Positions 34,095 through 43,069 of a stretch of DNA of 64,000 nt are shown one piece after another. Made by a program: the position numbers and the translations under genes. Source of the DNA: Mycoplasmatota bacterium. GTDB taxonomy: Bacteria; Bacillota_I; Bacilli_A; Haloplasmatales; Haloplasmataceae. Location: the NCBI GenBank assembly GCA_018394295.1, contig CP074573.1, positions 1,991,156 through 2,055,155 on the forward strand. The letters run 5' to 3'. Below the pieces are notes generated by a model. That model ran no database searches. It saw only the letters and a program-made list of their open reading frames with translations, and had not been told where the DNA came from. The first letter of the stretch is position 1, and each line of letters begins with the position of its first letter.

Positions 34095-35036
34095 TTAGAT
34101 CATATTTTTGTTTAGAATTTCATATATAAAATGAATTGCTTGCGAATCAAACTCAGATGCTCTTAACAATTTTGCCCTATATTCATTACGAACCTCTTCA
34201 TGTGATAAATCTTTTTCTTCAAATATTTTTAGTGCATTATATAATTCTTCATGTACTTTTCCATACATATTTTTAACTTGAATTAAGACCTTATATTTTT
34301 CACTTAATTCACAAAAATATTCATATGCTAATTTCCTCATACTTTCATATGTCTTTATGTAGTATTCATTTCCCCAAGAATCAAATGAAGTATTCTCTAA
34401 AGCGTTAGCCCATTGTAAATAAGCTTGTTTTCCATTTTGATAATTGGGTTGTTCACAAAACTCAAGTTGGTTATAATGATTCAAAATTGTTTGAAGAACA
34501 TTTCGCAAGGATTCTTTTTTGGTTAAATTATTCTCTTTAATAATTGTTGTAACTGATAGAATTGGTATTTCTCTTTTACCTAATTTACCATATTCTAGAG
34601 TTACTTCACTACCATCAATTGATAAACCAAATAATAATTCTAATTCATCATCATATCCAGTTATTAATTCCCATTCTGGAATTGCTACATCCCAGACAAT
34701 AGCAGATTGATTATTATCTATGGCATTTTTTATTTGTTCTAACGCTTCATCTCTTCTTTGTTTTTCTAATTGTTCTTCATGCCATAAGCGTTGTGTGTAC
34801 TTAATTTCATACCCACAATTTATAGCACCTTTAGGTAATAATTCCCAATCAAACACACTCATTGCACTAGGGCATAGGTTTTTTTCGGTAATAATTCTAA
34901 ATGCAAATCCACTTCTTCCCGCAACTTCTGCTAAACTAGTTTTATATCCTGAGTGATTTAAACATGTATACAATGCTCTAACAAAAGAATGAGCGTTTGT
35001 CTTGTCTTTCCATGAAAGATCAATCTTTTTTTTCAT
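34095..35036 (-). CDS. Uncharacterised 313-aa protein, possible papain-like (BtrH/C39-like) fold
   Basis: No confident family. The N-terminus (SFVRALYTCLNHSGYKTSL then GRSGFAFRI) and a middle block (IKNAIDNNQSAIVWDV, then PEWELITGYDD) resemble the arrangement in C39-like/BtrH-type papain-fold proteins, where the first block carries a Cys and the second a His or substitute. Here Cys24 could be the nucleophile, but the His is not obvious. The C-terminal 130 residues are predicted helical. The start lies 2 nt after the AraC-type regulator stop, so the two are one operon and the regulator may control or sense the same compound. No signal peptide. Confidence 0.5.
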   Translation of the reverse strand: MKKKIDLSWKDKTNAHSFVRALYTCLNHSGYKTSLAEVAGRSGFAFRIITEKNLCPSAMSVFDWELLPKGAINCGYEIKYTQRLWHEEQLEKQRRDEALEQIKNAIDNNQSAIVWDVAIPEWELITGYDDELELLFGLSIDGSEVTLEYGKLGKREIPILSVTTIIKENNLTKKESLRNVLQTILNHYNQLEFCEQPNYQNGKQAYLQWANALENTSFDSWGNEYYIKTYESMRKLAYEYFCELSEKYKVLIQVKNMYGKVHEELYNALKIFEEKDLSHEEVRNEYRAKLLRASEFDSQAIHFIYEILNKNMI

Positions 35037-35038
35037 TA

Positions 35039-35896
35039 TTATTCCTCCATTTTTATTGGTATATAAATCTTTTCACTATATGATCTACTGGATTCATTAT
35101 AACTTTCAAAAGCATAAATACTAGATTGTATAAAATCAGAATCAGGTAGCCACTTCACATAAATATAATTCCATGTTTGATGAATCATCTCTACAAAATT
35201 ATACTTATCAGTTTTTGGTGATTTGAAAACAGCATACATAGATTTCGGAAACGTCAAGGTGAATAAATCCAATTTTCTTATATCCTTGTATTCAGATTCA
35301 ACACCAATATAATAATATACTTCTTCATCACTGATTACTTTACAATAACCAATATCTACTCTGTTTTTATTTATTAATCTTGTTAGATTATCATACATTT
35401 TTTTACTATGATATTTATTCCAAAATTTAGGTATATCATAATGTCTATCCCTCATATTAGTTTTAAATCTGTACGCTATAATCGTAATTTCATCCATTTT
35501 TTTAATAATAGGTTGTTTAAATTCAATTTTCGTTGTAATAAATATTGGATTAAGAAGATGTAAACTACTTTTAGTTTGGCGATATAATCCAGGAGTTACA
35601 TTGTGTTCAGAATGAAAAACTCTTATGAAATTCTCTATTGAATTGAATCCTGAATTAAATGCTATTTCTTCTAAAGACATATCTGTTTCAAGTAGTAATT
35701 TACTAGCTTCAGTTAATCTTCTTTTTCTAATATAATCCATTGGAGTATATCCTGTAACTGCTTTGAAAATCCTTAAAAAGTGATACTCACTGTACCCACA
35801 TGATTTAGCACATAATTCATTTGTTAGTTTTTCAAATAAGTGTTTTTCTATATAAAACAAGGCCTTTTCTATATGTTCTTTGTAATCCATTTCCAT
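35039..35896 (-). CDS. AraC-family regulator with GyrI-like effector domain
   Basis: The protein of about 285 residues has two helix-turn-helix units at the N-terminus (about 5-105: LCAKSCGYSEYHFLRIFK and LEEIAFNSGFNSIENFIRVF) followed by FHSEHNVTPGLYR, the AraC/XylS signature, and a C-terminal domain of about 170 residues of the GyrI/BmrR effector-binding type (YYYIGVESE and then FPKSMYAVF). Such regulators bind small hydrophobic compounds and activate nearby genes. It is cotranscribed with the 313-aa protein behind it. The start is uncertain: ATG at 35896 or 35890, each with a weak ribosome site. Confidence 0.9.
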   Translation of the reverse strand: MEMDYKEHIEKALFYIEKHLFEKLTNELCAKSCGYSEYHFLRIFKAVTGYTPMDYIRKRRLTEASKLLLETDMSLEEIAFNSGFNSIENFIRVFHSEHNVTPGLYRQTKSSLHLLNPIFITTKIEFKQPIIKKMDEITIIAYRFKTNMRDRHYDIPKFWNKYHSKKMYDNLTRLINKNRVDIGYCKVISDEEVYYYIGVESEYKDIRKLDLFTLTFPKSMYAVFKSPKTDKYNFVEMIHQTWNYIYVKWLPDSDFIQSSIYAFESYNESSRSYSEKIYIPIKMEE

Positions 35897-36024
35897 CACC
35901 AACTTTACTATAACATACTATCACTCATTTGTAATTGATTATTATTGCTACAAATAACAGCAAAAAATAGCTTTGATTATTTAATAGTTACTTGCTTTTT
36001 TAACATTATATATAGTCAATTTTT

Positions 36025-36050
36025 AAGGGAAGTCATCTTAGACTTCCCTT
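36025..36050. terminator. Hairpin terminator behind the SDR gene
   Basis: AAGGGAAGTC pairs with GACTTCCCTT around six bases. TTTT follows on the plus strand and AAAAATT on the minus strand. It lies 27 nt beyond the SDR stop. Confidence 0.7.
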
Positions 36051-36076
36051 TTCATTTGATTATGCTCATAATATCA

Positions 36077-36919
36077 CTACTGACAATTTGATATATTTAA
36101 TGGTATTGGCTGTTTTCCATCTATATCTGTATAACCATAGTCTAGTGCTATTTGTGCTGCAATCTGCTTAGTCCCACTCTTTTCCATTACATTCAAATCA
36201 GTTGCTAAGGCAGCTACTGCAAGTCCAATAAATTCTGTTGACTCAGAATTAGATAAATCAAAAAATTCTGCTGACTTCATTACTGACTCTGTTCTTACAA
36301 GTCCTGGATAAATAGTAATTACACTAATACCATTTTCTTTAAGTTCATGTGCCATTGTCTCAGTCATTTTATTGGTTGCAGCCTTTGCCATACCATAGGC
36401 AACTCCCATATCATTTCTTTCTGCTGACCAGTACGATAGGTTAATGATAAGTCCACTACCTTGACTTATCATTTCAGGTATTGTATAGCATGTAGTCACA
36501 TAATGTGCCCTCACGCCTGATTTAAACATTTTATCAAAACGACTAAGTGGTGCACTCCAGAATCCTTTTTCATTCCAAAATTCAGTTCCATTATTATAAT
36601 ATTCATAACCGCCCCAAACATTATTAACTAATACATCTATTTTTCCTTGTTCAGAAATAATTCTATCTATAACCATTTTAGTCTGTGTATCATACTCATG
36701 ATCACATTTAATACCATATCCTGTACCACCTACCTGTTTAATTTCATTCTCTGTAGCTTGTATAGAACCACTAAGTTTTACTGCGCCTTGGAATTCTTTT
36801 TCTGTTCTTCCAGTAAAGTATACAATTGCTCCAGCCTTTGCAAGTGAAATAGCAATTCCTTTTCCGATTCCTCGGGTAGCTCCTGTTATCAATACAACTT
36901 TTCCACTTAAATCAAACAT
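36077..36919 (-). CDS. Short-chain dehydrogenase/reductase, DHRS1-like
   Basis: The 280-residue protein is a classical SDR: NAD(P)-binding TGATRGIGKG near residue 12, NNVWGG near 96, catalytic Ser in NLSYWSAERNDMG and the YGMAK active-site pair near 171-175. The extended insert YYNNGTEFWNEKGFW and the following RFDKMFKSGVRAHYV are seen in the DHRS1-type branch. Substrate is unknown. ATG 36919 is chosen because AGGGAG lies 8 nt upstream; an in-frame TTG 33 nt earlier has no site. It follows thpR on the same strand with 53 nt between. Confidence 0.9.
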   Translation of the reverse strand: MFDLSGKVVLITGATRGIGKGIAISLAKAGAIVYFTGRTEKEFQGAVKLSGSIQATENEIKQVGGTGYGIKCDHEYDTQTKMVIDRIISEQGKIDVLVNNVWGGYEYYNNGTEFWNEKGFWSAPLSRFDKMFKSGVRAHYVTTCYTIPEMISQGSGLIINLSYWSAERNDMGVAYGMAKAATNKMTETMAHELKENGISVITIYPGLVRTESVMKSAEFFDLSNSESTEFIGLAVAALATDLNVMEKSGTKQIAAQIALDYGYTDIDGKQPIPLNISNCQ

Positions 36920-36972
36920 AGTTATTCTCCCTATCATATTGTAATATTTCAATCCCTCTATTTTAACTTCAG

Positions 36973-37518
36973 CTAATCTTTTAAATTGACCGTATATAAC
37001 GGCGTATATGTTAAAATATGATTTTTATCTCGCGTACTTAACATAAGCGATACTTCATTAACTAGAATATCATTATTGTAAGGAATGATTTTCAATAATG
37101 ATGATACATCATTAAAAACAACCTCTCTTGCAATCGTAATATGTGGTTTAAACTGATTATTTTTCTTGAATAAAAATTTTGCATCAATTAAGCAATTTAG
37201 CTTATTCACTAAATCAATTAGTTTGTTTTTATTTTTAAGCACATCAACATATACAATATGTTTATCTTTACGATTAAAAGAGTGAATATCACCAATTTTT
37301 ATCTTAAATGGAAGAGTTGTTTGACTCAAATCATCTAATAACTCACAAAGTAATTCAACATCGCTTTGATTGAGTTCACCTAAAAATCGTAAAGTAAGAT
37401 GAAAATTATCATATAAAGTATATCTACCTATTAAAGAAGATGTTTTTATAATTGATTGAACTTCACATAAATAATCCTTAACTTCCTTTTCAAAGTTAAT
37501 TGCGATAAATAATCTCAT
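36973..37518 (-). CDS. thpR: RNA 2',3'-cyclic phosphodiesterase ThpR (2H family)
   Basis: The 181-residue protein opens with MRLFIAINF and carries the two HxT/L motifs of the 2H phosphoesterase family: HLTLRFLGEL near residue 41 and PHITIAR near 127. The family hydrolyses 2',3'-cyclic phosphates of RNA ends to 2'-phosphate and is called ThpR (formerly LigT). The length is normal. GGTGAT precedes the ATG. No RNA ligase is nearby. It is divergent from the EF-G-like gene. Confidence 0.92.
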   Translation of the reverse strand: MRLFIAINFEKEVKDYLCEVQSIIKTSSLIGRYTLYDNFHLTLRFLGELNQSDVELLCELLDDLSQTTLPFKIKIGDIHSFNRKDKHIVYVDVLKNKNKLIDLVNKLNCLIDAKFLFKKNNQFKPHITIAREVVFNDVSSLLKIIPYNNDILVNEVSLMLSTRDKNHILTYTPLYTVNLKD

Positions 37519-37690
37519 TTTATCACCATTTTCATAAATTTATATCCAATTTTATACTTTTTTTCCTTATTTTAGGTATAAAATCAGTGTCTTTTTTTAA
37601 TAATTATAACATGACTGAATTATTTGTTTTCATAATTTTAACATTTTTTTCAAAAATATCTATTTTTTAACAACGATATAATATATAATA

Positions 37691-37729
37691 TTGACATAGG
37701 TATTAAATAATATCTAATGAAAGCGCTTT
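37691..37729 (+). promoter_or_regulatory. Promoter and palindrome upstream of the EF-G-like gene
   Basis: TTGACA (37691-37696), 16-nt spacer, TCTAAT (37713-37718). The perfect palindrome AAAGCGCTTT (37720-37729) falls right at the predicted transcription start and resembles the core of a CcpA catabolite site (TGAAAGCG..), with mismatches at the right end. Regulation by CcpA is only a suggestion. Confidence 0.55.
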
Positions 37730-37754
37730 ATATTTTTTAGGAGGGTTGATCAAA

Positions 37755-39824
37755 ATGAACACATTTGAAGCGAAAAACATTCGTAATATTGCGATATTAG
37801 GTCATCAAAGTTCTGGAAAAACATCAATATCAGAAGCGATCCTAAACGTAGCAGGAGTGATAGAAAAAAAAGGTATAGTTGAGAAAGGAACAACAGTATC
37901 AGATTATACTAAAGAAGAAAAAGGTAGAAATATCTCAATCTCCATGTCAATTTTACCAGTTGAGTATAATAATCATAAATATAATTTTTTAGATACTCCA
38001 GGTTATAGCGATTTTATCGGAGAAGTTAATAGTGCATTAAGAGTTGCTAGCGGAGTTGTGATTGTGATTGATGCGACTAAAGGTGTTGAAGTGGGGACTG
38101 AAGCAGCATGGAGATATATTCGAAGCAAAAATATTCCTGCTATCATCTTTGTCAATAAAATGGATAAAGAAAATATTAAGTTTGAAAATGTATTAAATGA
38201 AATCCGTGAGAAACTAGGAAAACGAGCTGTACCGTTTGCAACACCAATCGGTCGTAGTGAAGATTTTGAAGGATTTGTAAATGTAGTTGATATGAAAGCA
38301 CGTATTCACGATGGAGAAAAATGTGTTGACGCTGAAATTTGGGAAGAAAAACGTGAAAAAGTTGATGAACTACATGATTTAATCATTGAATCTGTAGCAG
38401 AAACTAATGATGACTTAATGGAAAAATACTTCAATGAAGAGCCATTTTCAGATGAAGAAATACATAAAGGACTACGTGAAGGAATATTAGATGGTAAATT
38501 AACACCTATTATTGTAGGATCAGCTGCTAAAAACATAGGTTTTAATACTTTACTTGATATGCTTTATGATTACATGCCTACTGCAGATGAAAATAAAGTA
38601 CCAACTGGTATTAATCCAGAATCAAATGAAAAGATAACAAGAGAAGTAGTTTATGATGCTCCATTCTCAGCAATCGTTTTCAAAACGTTGATGGACCCAT
38701 TCTTAGGTCAAATCAGTTTATTCCAAGTACGCTCTGGACATATTTCTCGTGATCAAGAAATTGTCATTGCTAACAATGGGAAAAAATTAAAAATGGGACA
38801 AATTTACTTCTTACGTGGTAAAGAACAGATTCAAGCAGAAGAAGTTGTAGCTGGTGATATAGGTATCGTAGTAAAAATGCACAATTTATTTACAAGTTGT
38901 ACAATATGTGATCCTAATTCAATAATTCAATATCGTGAAATACCAAATCCAAGTCCAACCTTCTATCTTGCAATTCATCCAAAAAACAAAAATGATGAAG
39001 ATAAATTATCAGAATCTTTAAATAAACTAAATAAAGAAGACGTGACATTTGAACTCGTTAGAAATCGTGAAACTCAACAATTTTTAATTGGTGGTCAAGG
39101 TCTTATGCATATTGAAGTTGTTATTGAAAAATTAAAAAACAACTTCAATGTTGAAGTAACAACTGATGATCCTAAAGTTGTTTATCGTGAGACAATTAAA
39201 GGAAAATCAAGTGCTGAAGGAAAACATAAAAAACAATCTGGTGGTTCTGGACAATTTGGTCATGTTCACATCCGTTTTGAACGCTGTGAAGAAGATTTCA
39301 TTTTTGAAGAAGACATATTCGGTGGAGCAGTACCGAAAAACTACTTCCCAGCAGTAGAAAAAGGATTAAGAGAAGCTTGTGAGCATGGTATCCTTGCTGG
39401 ATTTAATGTTATCGGTTTAAAAGCAACTTTATACGATGGGTCTTATCATCCAGTAGACTCTAATGAAATTTCTTTTAAATTAGCAGCACAAATCGCATTT
39501 AAAGAGGGTTGTAAAAATGCACAACCAACCATTTTGGAACCAATTATGAAAATTAAAGTAACCGTTAAAGATGAGTTTATTGGTGATATTATGGGAGACT
39601 TAAATAAACGTCGTGGTCGTTTACTTGGTATGGAACCAGCTGAATATGAAAGTTGGCAAACAATCCAAGCACACGTCCCTCAGGCAGAAGCTTTAAAATA
39701 TTCAATTGACTTAAAAGCAATGACACAAGCAAGTGGTATCTTTGCGATGGAATTTGATCATTATGAAGAAGTTCCAAGTCAAATGCAAGAGAAAATTATT
39801 AAAGCAGCTAAAGAAGAAAAATAA
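37755..39824 (+). CDS. Elongation factor G-like GTPase, non-canonical paralogue
   Basis: The 689-residue protein has the five-domain EF-G layout: GTPase domain, domain II, domain III (LMHIEVVIEKLKN), domain IV opening GGSGQFGHVHIRFE, and domain V ending with ASGIFAMEFDHYEEVP. GTPase motifs depart from true EF-G: G1 is GHQSSGKTS instead of AHIDAGKTT, and switch II is DTPGYSDF, where the catalytic His of DTPGHVDF is Tyr. G4 NKMD is kept. This fits the EF-G-like paralogues of Bacillota rather than the translocase FusA, which is usually beside rpsL/rpsG/tuf. ATG 37755 is chosen with AGGAGGG 9-10 nt upstream. It is a single-gene unit. Confidence 0.88.
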   Translation: MNTFEAKNIRNIAILGHQSSGKTSISEAILNVAGVIEKKGIVEKGTTVSDYTKEEKGRNISISMSILPVEYNNHKYNFLDTPGYSDFIGEVNSALRVASGVVIVIDATKGVEVGTEAAWRYIRSKNIPAIIFVNKMDKENIKFENVLNEIREKLGKRAVPFATPIGRSEDFEGFVNVVDMKARIHDGEKCVDAEIWEEKREKVDELHDLIIESVAETNDDLMEKYFNEEPFSDEEIHKGLREGILDGKLTPIIVGSAAKNIGFNTLLDMLYDYMPTADENKVPTGINPESNEKITREVVYDAPFSAIVFKTLMDPFLGQISLFQVRSGHISRDQEIVIANNGKKLKMGQIYFLRGKEQIQAEEVVAGDIGIVVKMHNLFTSCTICDPNSIIQYREIPNPSPTFYLAIHPKNKNDEDKLSESLNKLNKEDVTFELVRNRETQQFLIGGQGLMHIEVVIEKLKNNFNVEVTTDDPKVVYRETIKGKSSAEGKHKKQSGGSGQFGHVHIRFERCEEDFIFEEDIFGGAVPKNYFPAVEKGLREACEHGILAGFNVIGLKATLYDGSYHPVDSNEISFKLAAQIAFKEGCKNAQPTILEPIMKIKVTVKDEFIGDIMGDLNKRRGRLLGMEPAEYESWQTIQAHVPQAEALKYSIDLKAMTQASGIFAMEFDHYEEVPSQMQEKIIKAAKEEK

Positions 39825-39830
39825 AATACA

Positions 39831-39868
39831 AAACACTTAAAATAGGAAACTATTTTAAGTGTTTTTTT
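39831..39868. terminator. Bidirectional terminator
   Basis: AAACACTTAAAATAG pairs perfectly with CTATTTTAAGTGTTT around GAAA, then a T run. It lies between the convergent EF-G-like and 78-aa membrane genes. Confidence 0.9.
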
Positions 39869-40103
39869 ATTGAATATGATACCTTGGAATATGTCTAAGT
39901 AAATTTCCTAATGAACCATAGAAAAAAGTCAATAATAATATCCCAAAAATAATGAAAAAGATTAGTGCTTTAGCAAAGTTTTTTATATTTCTATTGAAAT
40001 TACCCAACGCTAAGATAATAATTATTATAAAATTAACAAAAGGAATTGTCAAAATTACAAAAACAATCATCCACTCTAATATTGTAACTTCTTCTTTTCG
40101 CAT
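39867..40103 (-). CDS. Small conserved-type membrane protein, 78 residues
   Basis: Two membrane spans (about 9-33 and 43-64) follow the N-terminus MRKEEVTILEWM, a start common to a widespread family of two-span Bacillota proteins of unknown function. GAGGTGAT precedes the ATG. It stands alone between a shared terminator and the divergent GGDEF gene. Confidence 0.7.
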   Translation of the reverse strand: MRKEEVTILEWMIVFVILTIPFVNFIIIIILALGNFNRNIKNFAKALIFFIIFGILLLTFFYGSLGNLLRHIPRYHIQ

Positions 40104-40258
40104 AAAATCACCTCTTATCTATATTATTTAACTAATATATTAAGATATTTACCAAAATGACATATGGTAAAAGTATCCAATTTACCTAAATATAGTGTTT
40201 ATTTCCTTTTTTAAAAAACTGACACCGGAAATTCTGATCTAAATATATAGAAAATTTT

Positions 40259-40288
40259 TTATTTACTTTTGTATTTTTGTGATATAAT
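40259..40288 (+). promoter_or_regulatory. Promoter of the PAS-GGDEF gene
   Basis: TATAAT at 40283-40288 preceded by TGA (extended -10), with a weak TTTATT/TTTACT -35 at 40259-40267. The leader would be about 25 nt. Confidence 0.5.
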
Positions 40289-40318
40289 TAAGGTAATAAT
40301 TACAAGGGGTTGTGATGT

Positions 40319-43042
40319 ATGTTATTTGATAAAATTAATAATTTACCGATCTCTTTTTATATCCTAGAAAACGAACGGATTATTGACTGTAATTTAAATT
40401 GTGTCAATTTATTTGGTTATGATCATAAAGAAGAGCTAATTGGATTAAAACCAACCAATTTATCTCCCTACGTTCAAGATGATGGTAAAGAGTCACTTAT
40501 AAAAGGGTCGGATTATATCAAAAAAGCTTATTCAGAAAAACATGTTAATTTTTCTTGGCGTCACTCCAAGAAAAATGGTGATACATTTTTAGCTTATATT
40601 AACTTAATCAGTATGAAAAATATTATTTTTGTACTTATCACAAATTTAGATGAGATAAAAGTATTAGACACAGCAATAAAAGATAGAGATAAAATGTATA
40701 AATTACTATTTGAAGAAAATATAAACGCTGTCTATTTAGTTGATGTGAAAACGACACAAATAATTGATGCTAATGAAGCTGCATTACAATTTTATGGTTA
40801 TGATTTAGAAACCTTTAAAAATAAAAAATTCACTGATATTTCTTTATTTGAAGACGAAGAAATATATAAAAATATTGAATTGGTTTTAACCCATAAAAGA
40901 CATTTCTTCTATTGTAAACACAAGTTAGCTAATGGCGAAATAAATGATATTGAATGTAATTGTTTTTCAACCACTATAAATGGACAAGATTATATGTTTA
41001 TTATGGCTCATGACACAACTGAAAAGATGAAACAAAATCAAATAATAAATACCTTTATCACACAATCACCCTATCCAATCGCTGTATTAGATAATACACA
41101 AAGAGTGATAAATATCAATGATAAATTTTCTGATTTATTTTTGTATACAAAAGAAGAAGTTTTAGGAGAAAATTTAAACAATTTATTGACCACTATAGAG
41201 TATAGAGATGAATATAAAAGCCATATGGATATGGTTTTTAACACAAACTTTGTTCATGTTAAAACATTACGTAAAAGAAAAGATAATTCCTTAATTAATG
41301 TGGAAATTGTAGCCTTCCCAATAACCTATAATGATAAAATTATCGGTGCTTATGTTCATTACATCGATATAACCCATAAAATAAAAGCTAATAATCAATT
41401 AAATTTATTTAAAAAAATATTAGAAAACAATAACGAAGGAATCATTATTACTGATGCAGATGGTCACATTGAATGGGTTAATCATGCCTTTACAAATATA
41501 ACTGGATTTACATTAAATGAAATAATGGGGAATACCCCACGTATATTAAAATCTAATTTGCAAAGTAAAGAATTTTATAAAAATATGTGGAAACATATTT
41601 TAAATAATAATCATTGGCATGGAGAAATTTGGAATAAAAATAAAAAAGGTGAAATCTATCCCGAATGGTTAAACATAAACGCAATTAAAAATAACCAAAT
41701 AACAACAAACTATGTTGGTATATTTAAAGATTTAAGTGAAAGAAAAATTATTGATCAAAAAATGCGTATATTGGCTCAAAAAGATGCCTTAACAGGATTA
41801 TATAATCGTGTATATTTTACCGAAAATTTAAATCGAATTATCCAGAAAGAAAAGAAAGAAACCTCTGCAGTATTATTTATTGATTTAAATCGTTTTAAAG
41901 ATATAAACGACTCTTTAGGGCATTATGCAGGGGATCAATTTTTAATTGAATTATCTAACAGATTTCAAAAATACTTTAATGGGAATAATTTAATTGCTCG
42001 TTATGGCGGAGATGAGTTTGTTATCTTATTAAAAGACTGTAAAGGGAAACAACACATCACAAGACACGCTAAAAAAATATTATCAATCATTAATAAACCA
42101 TTTATTTTTGAAGGAAATTATATAAATACATCAGCTAGTTTAGGTATCGCAATATATCCGAAAGATGGTACAAATAGTGATGAATTAATCCAAAATGCTG
42201 ATATTGCGATGTATGAAGCAAAAAATCATCTTGAGAAGAAAATTTTCTATTATTCTCCTAAAATGCGTGAATCAATTGATGAACGATTTAAAATTGCGAA
42301 TTTATTACGTTCTGCTATTGAAAACAAAGCATATAACTTAATGTATGAACCAGTTTATGATGTTTATACCAATAAAGTCATAGCGGCTGATATGATGATT
42401 AAGTGGACAAATAGCCAACTAAATGCTTATTCAAAACAAAAATATATTCAAGTAGCTATTCAAACAGGTCTAATTAATTCAATCTTTTATTCTTTATTTG
42501 ATGATATAGCTGCCAAATTATCAACATTAACATCCTTTAACCTTCCAATTTCCTTAAATATATCCATTGAACAGCTAGAACAAACACAATTTATTTCTCA
42601 TATAAAAGAAACATTGAATAAATATAAACTTAATCCATCAAATATTGAATTTGAATTTACCGGTTATCATATGAAAGATTTCTCAAATCGGATTAATAAA
42701 AACTTTAATGATTTATTAAAAATGGGGTTCAATTTTACACTCGATAATTTTGGTCAGGATAGTGCTTGTCTTGCACAAATAAAAAAATATCATATTAGAA
42801 AAATAAAATTAGACAAAAGTTTAATAAAAAACATTGATAATGATACATTTAATTATGAGCTAATTCAATTATATCGAATCGTATCGAAGGAAATGAATAT
42901 TTTATTAATCGCTAAAGGAGTTAATTTGGAAAAACAAGTTAATTCAATTAAAAATTTACAAATAGACGGTGGACAAGGGAAATACTATTCAAAACCACTT
43001 ACATTTAATCAATTAAAAAAGTTATTAAATGAAAAAAGTTAA
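40319..43042 (+). CDS. PAS-rich diguanylate cyclase with degenerate EAL domain
   Basis: The 907-residue protein has no membrane span. Four PAS domains occupy about 1-118, 120-235, 240-355 and 362-480, followed by a GGDEF domain with intact ARYGGDEFVIL near 563 and DALTGLYNR near 488, so c-di-GMP synthesis is expected. The last 250 residues are EAL-like but lack key residues: EAL reads ADM near 689, DDFG reads DNFG near 808, and the AEGVE Glu is Lys in AKGVN near 864. Phosphodiesterase activity is therefore unlikely and the domain may bind c-di-GMP or only support structure. ATG follows AAGGGG at 11 nt. It is a single-gene unit ending in a terminator. Confidence 0.93.
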   Translation: MLFDKINNLPISFYILENERIIDCNLNCVNLFGYDHKEELIGLKPTNLSPYVQDDGKESLIKGSDYIKKAYSEKHVNFSWRHSKKNGDTFLAYINLISMKNIIFVLITNLDEIKVLDTAIKDRDKMYKLLFEENINAVYLVDVKTTQIIDANEAALQFYGYDLETFKNKKFTDISLFEDEEIYKNIELVLTHKRHFFYCKHKLANGEINDIECNCFSTTINGQDYMFIMAHDTTEKMKQNQIINTFITQSPYPIAVLDNTQRVININDKFSDLFLYTKEEVLGENLNNLLTTIEYRDEYKSHMDMVFNTNFVHVKTLRKRKDNSLINVEIVAFPITYNDKIIGAYVHYIDITHKIKANNQLNLFKKILENNNEGIIITDADGHIEWVNHAFTNITGFTLNEIMGNTPRILKSNLQSKEFYKNMWKHILNNNHWHGEIWNKNKKGEIYPEWLNINAIKNNQITTNYVGIFKDLSERKIIDQKMRILAQKDALTGLYNRVYFTENLNRIIQKEKKETSAVLFIDLNRFKDINDSLGHYAGDQFLIELSNRFQKYFNGNNLIARYGGDEFVILLKDCKGKQHITRHAKKILSIINKPFIFEGNYINTSASLGIAIYPKDGTNSDELIQNADIAMYEAKNHLEKKIFYYSPKMRESIDERFKIANLLRSAIENKAYNLMYEPVYDVYTNKVIAADMMIKWTNSQLNAYSKQKYIQVAIQTGLINSIFYSLFDDIAAKLSTLTSFNLPISLNISIEQLEQTQFISHIKETLNKYKLNPSNIEFEFTGYHMKDFSNRINKNFNDLLKMGFNFTLDNFGQDSACLAQIKKYHIRKIKLDKSLIKNIDNDTFNYELIQLYRIVSKEMNILLIAKGVNLEKQVNSIKNLQIDGGQGKYYSKPLTFNQLKKLLNEKS

Positions 43043-43063
43043 ATCAATATGATTTAACTTTTT
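43033..43063. terminator. Bidirectional terminator
   Basis: AAAAAGTTAAATCA pairs with TGATTTAACTTTTT. It overlaps the stop of the GGDEF gene and precedes the stop of the leftward CpsB-type gene. Confidence 0.85.
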
Positions 43064-43069
43064 ATTATA

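Noticed and set aside
37719-37732. Confident CcpA site at the EF-G-like promoter
   Set aside because: The core palindrome is good but the right end departs from the cre consensus at two positions, so it is only noted as a palindrome.
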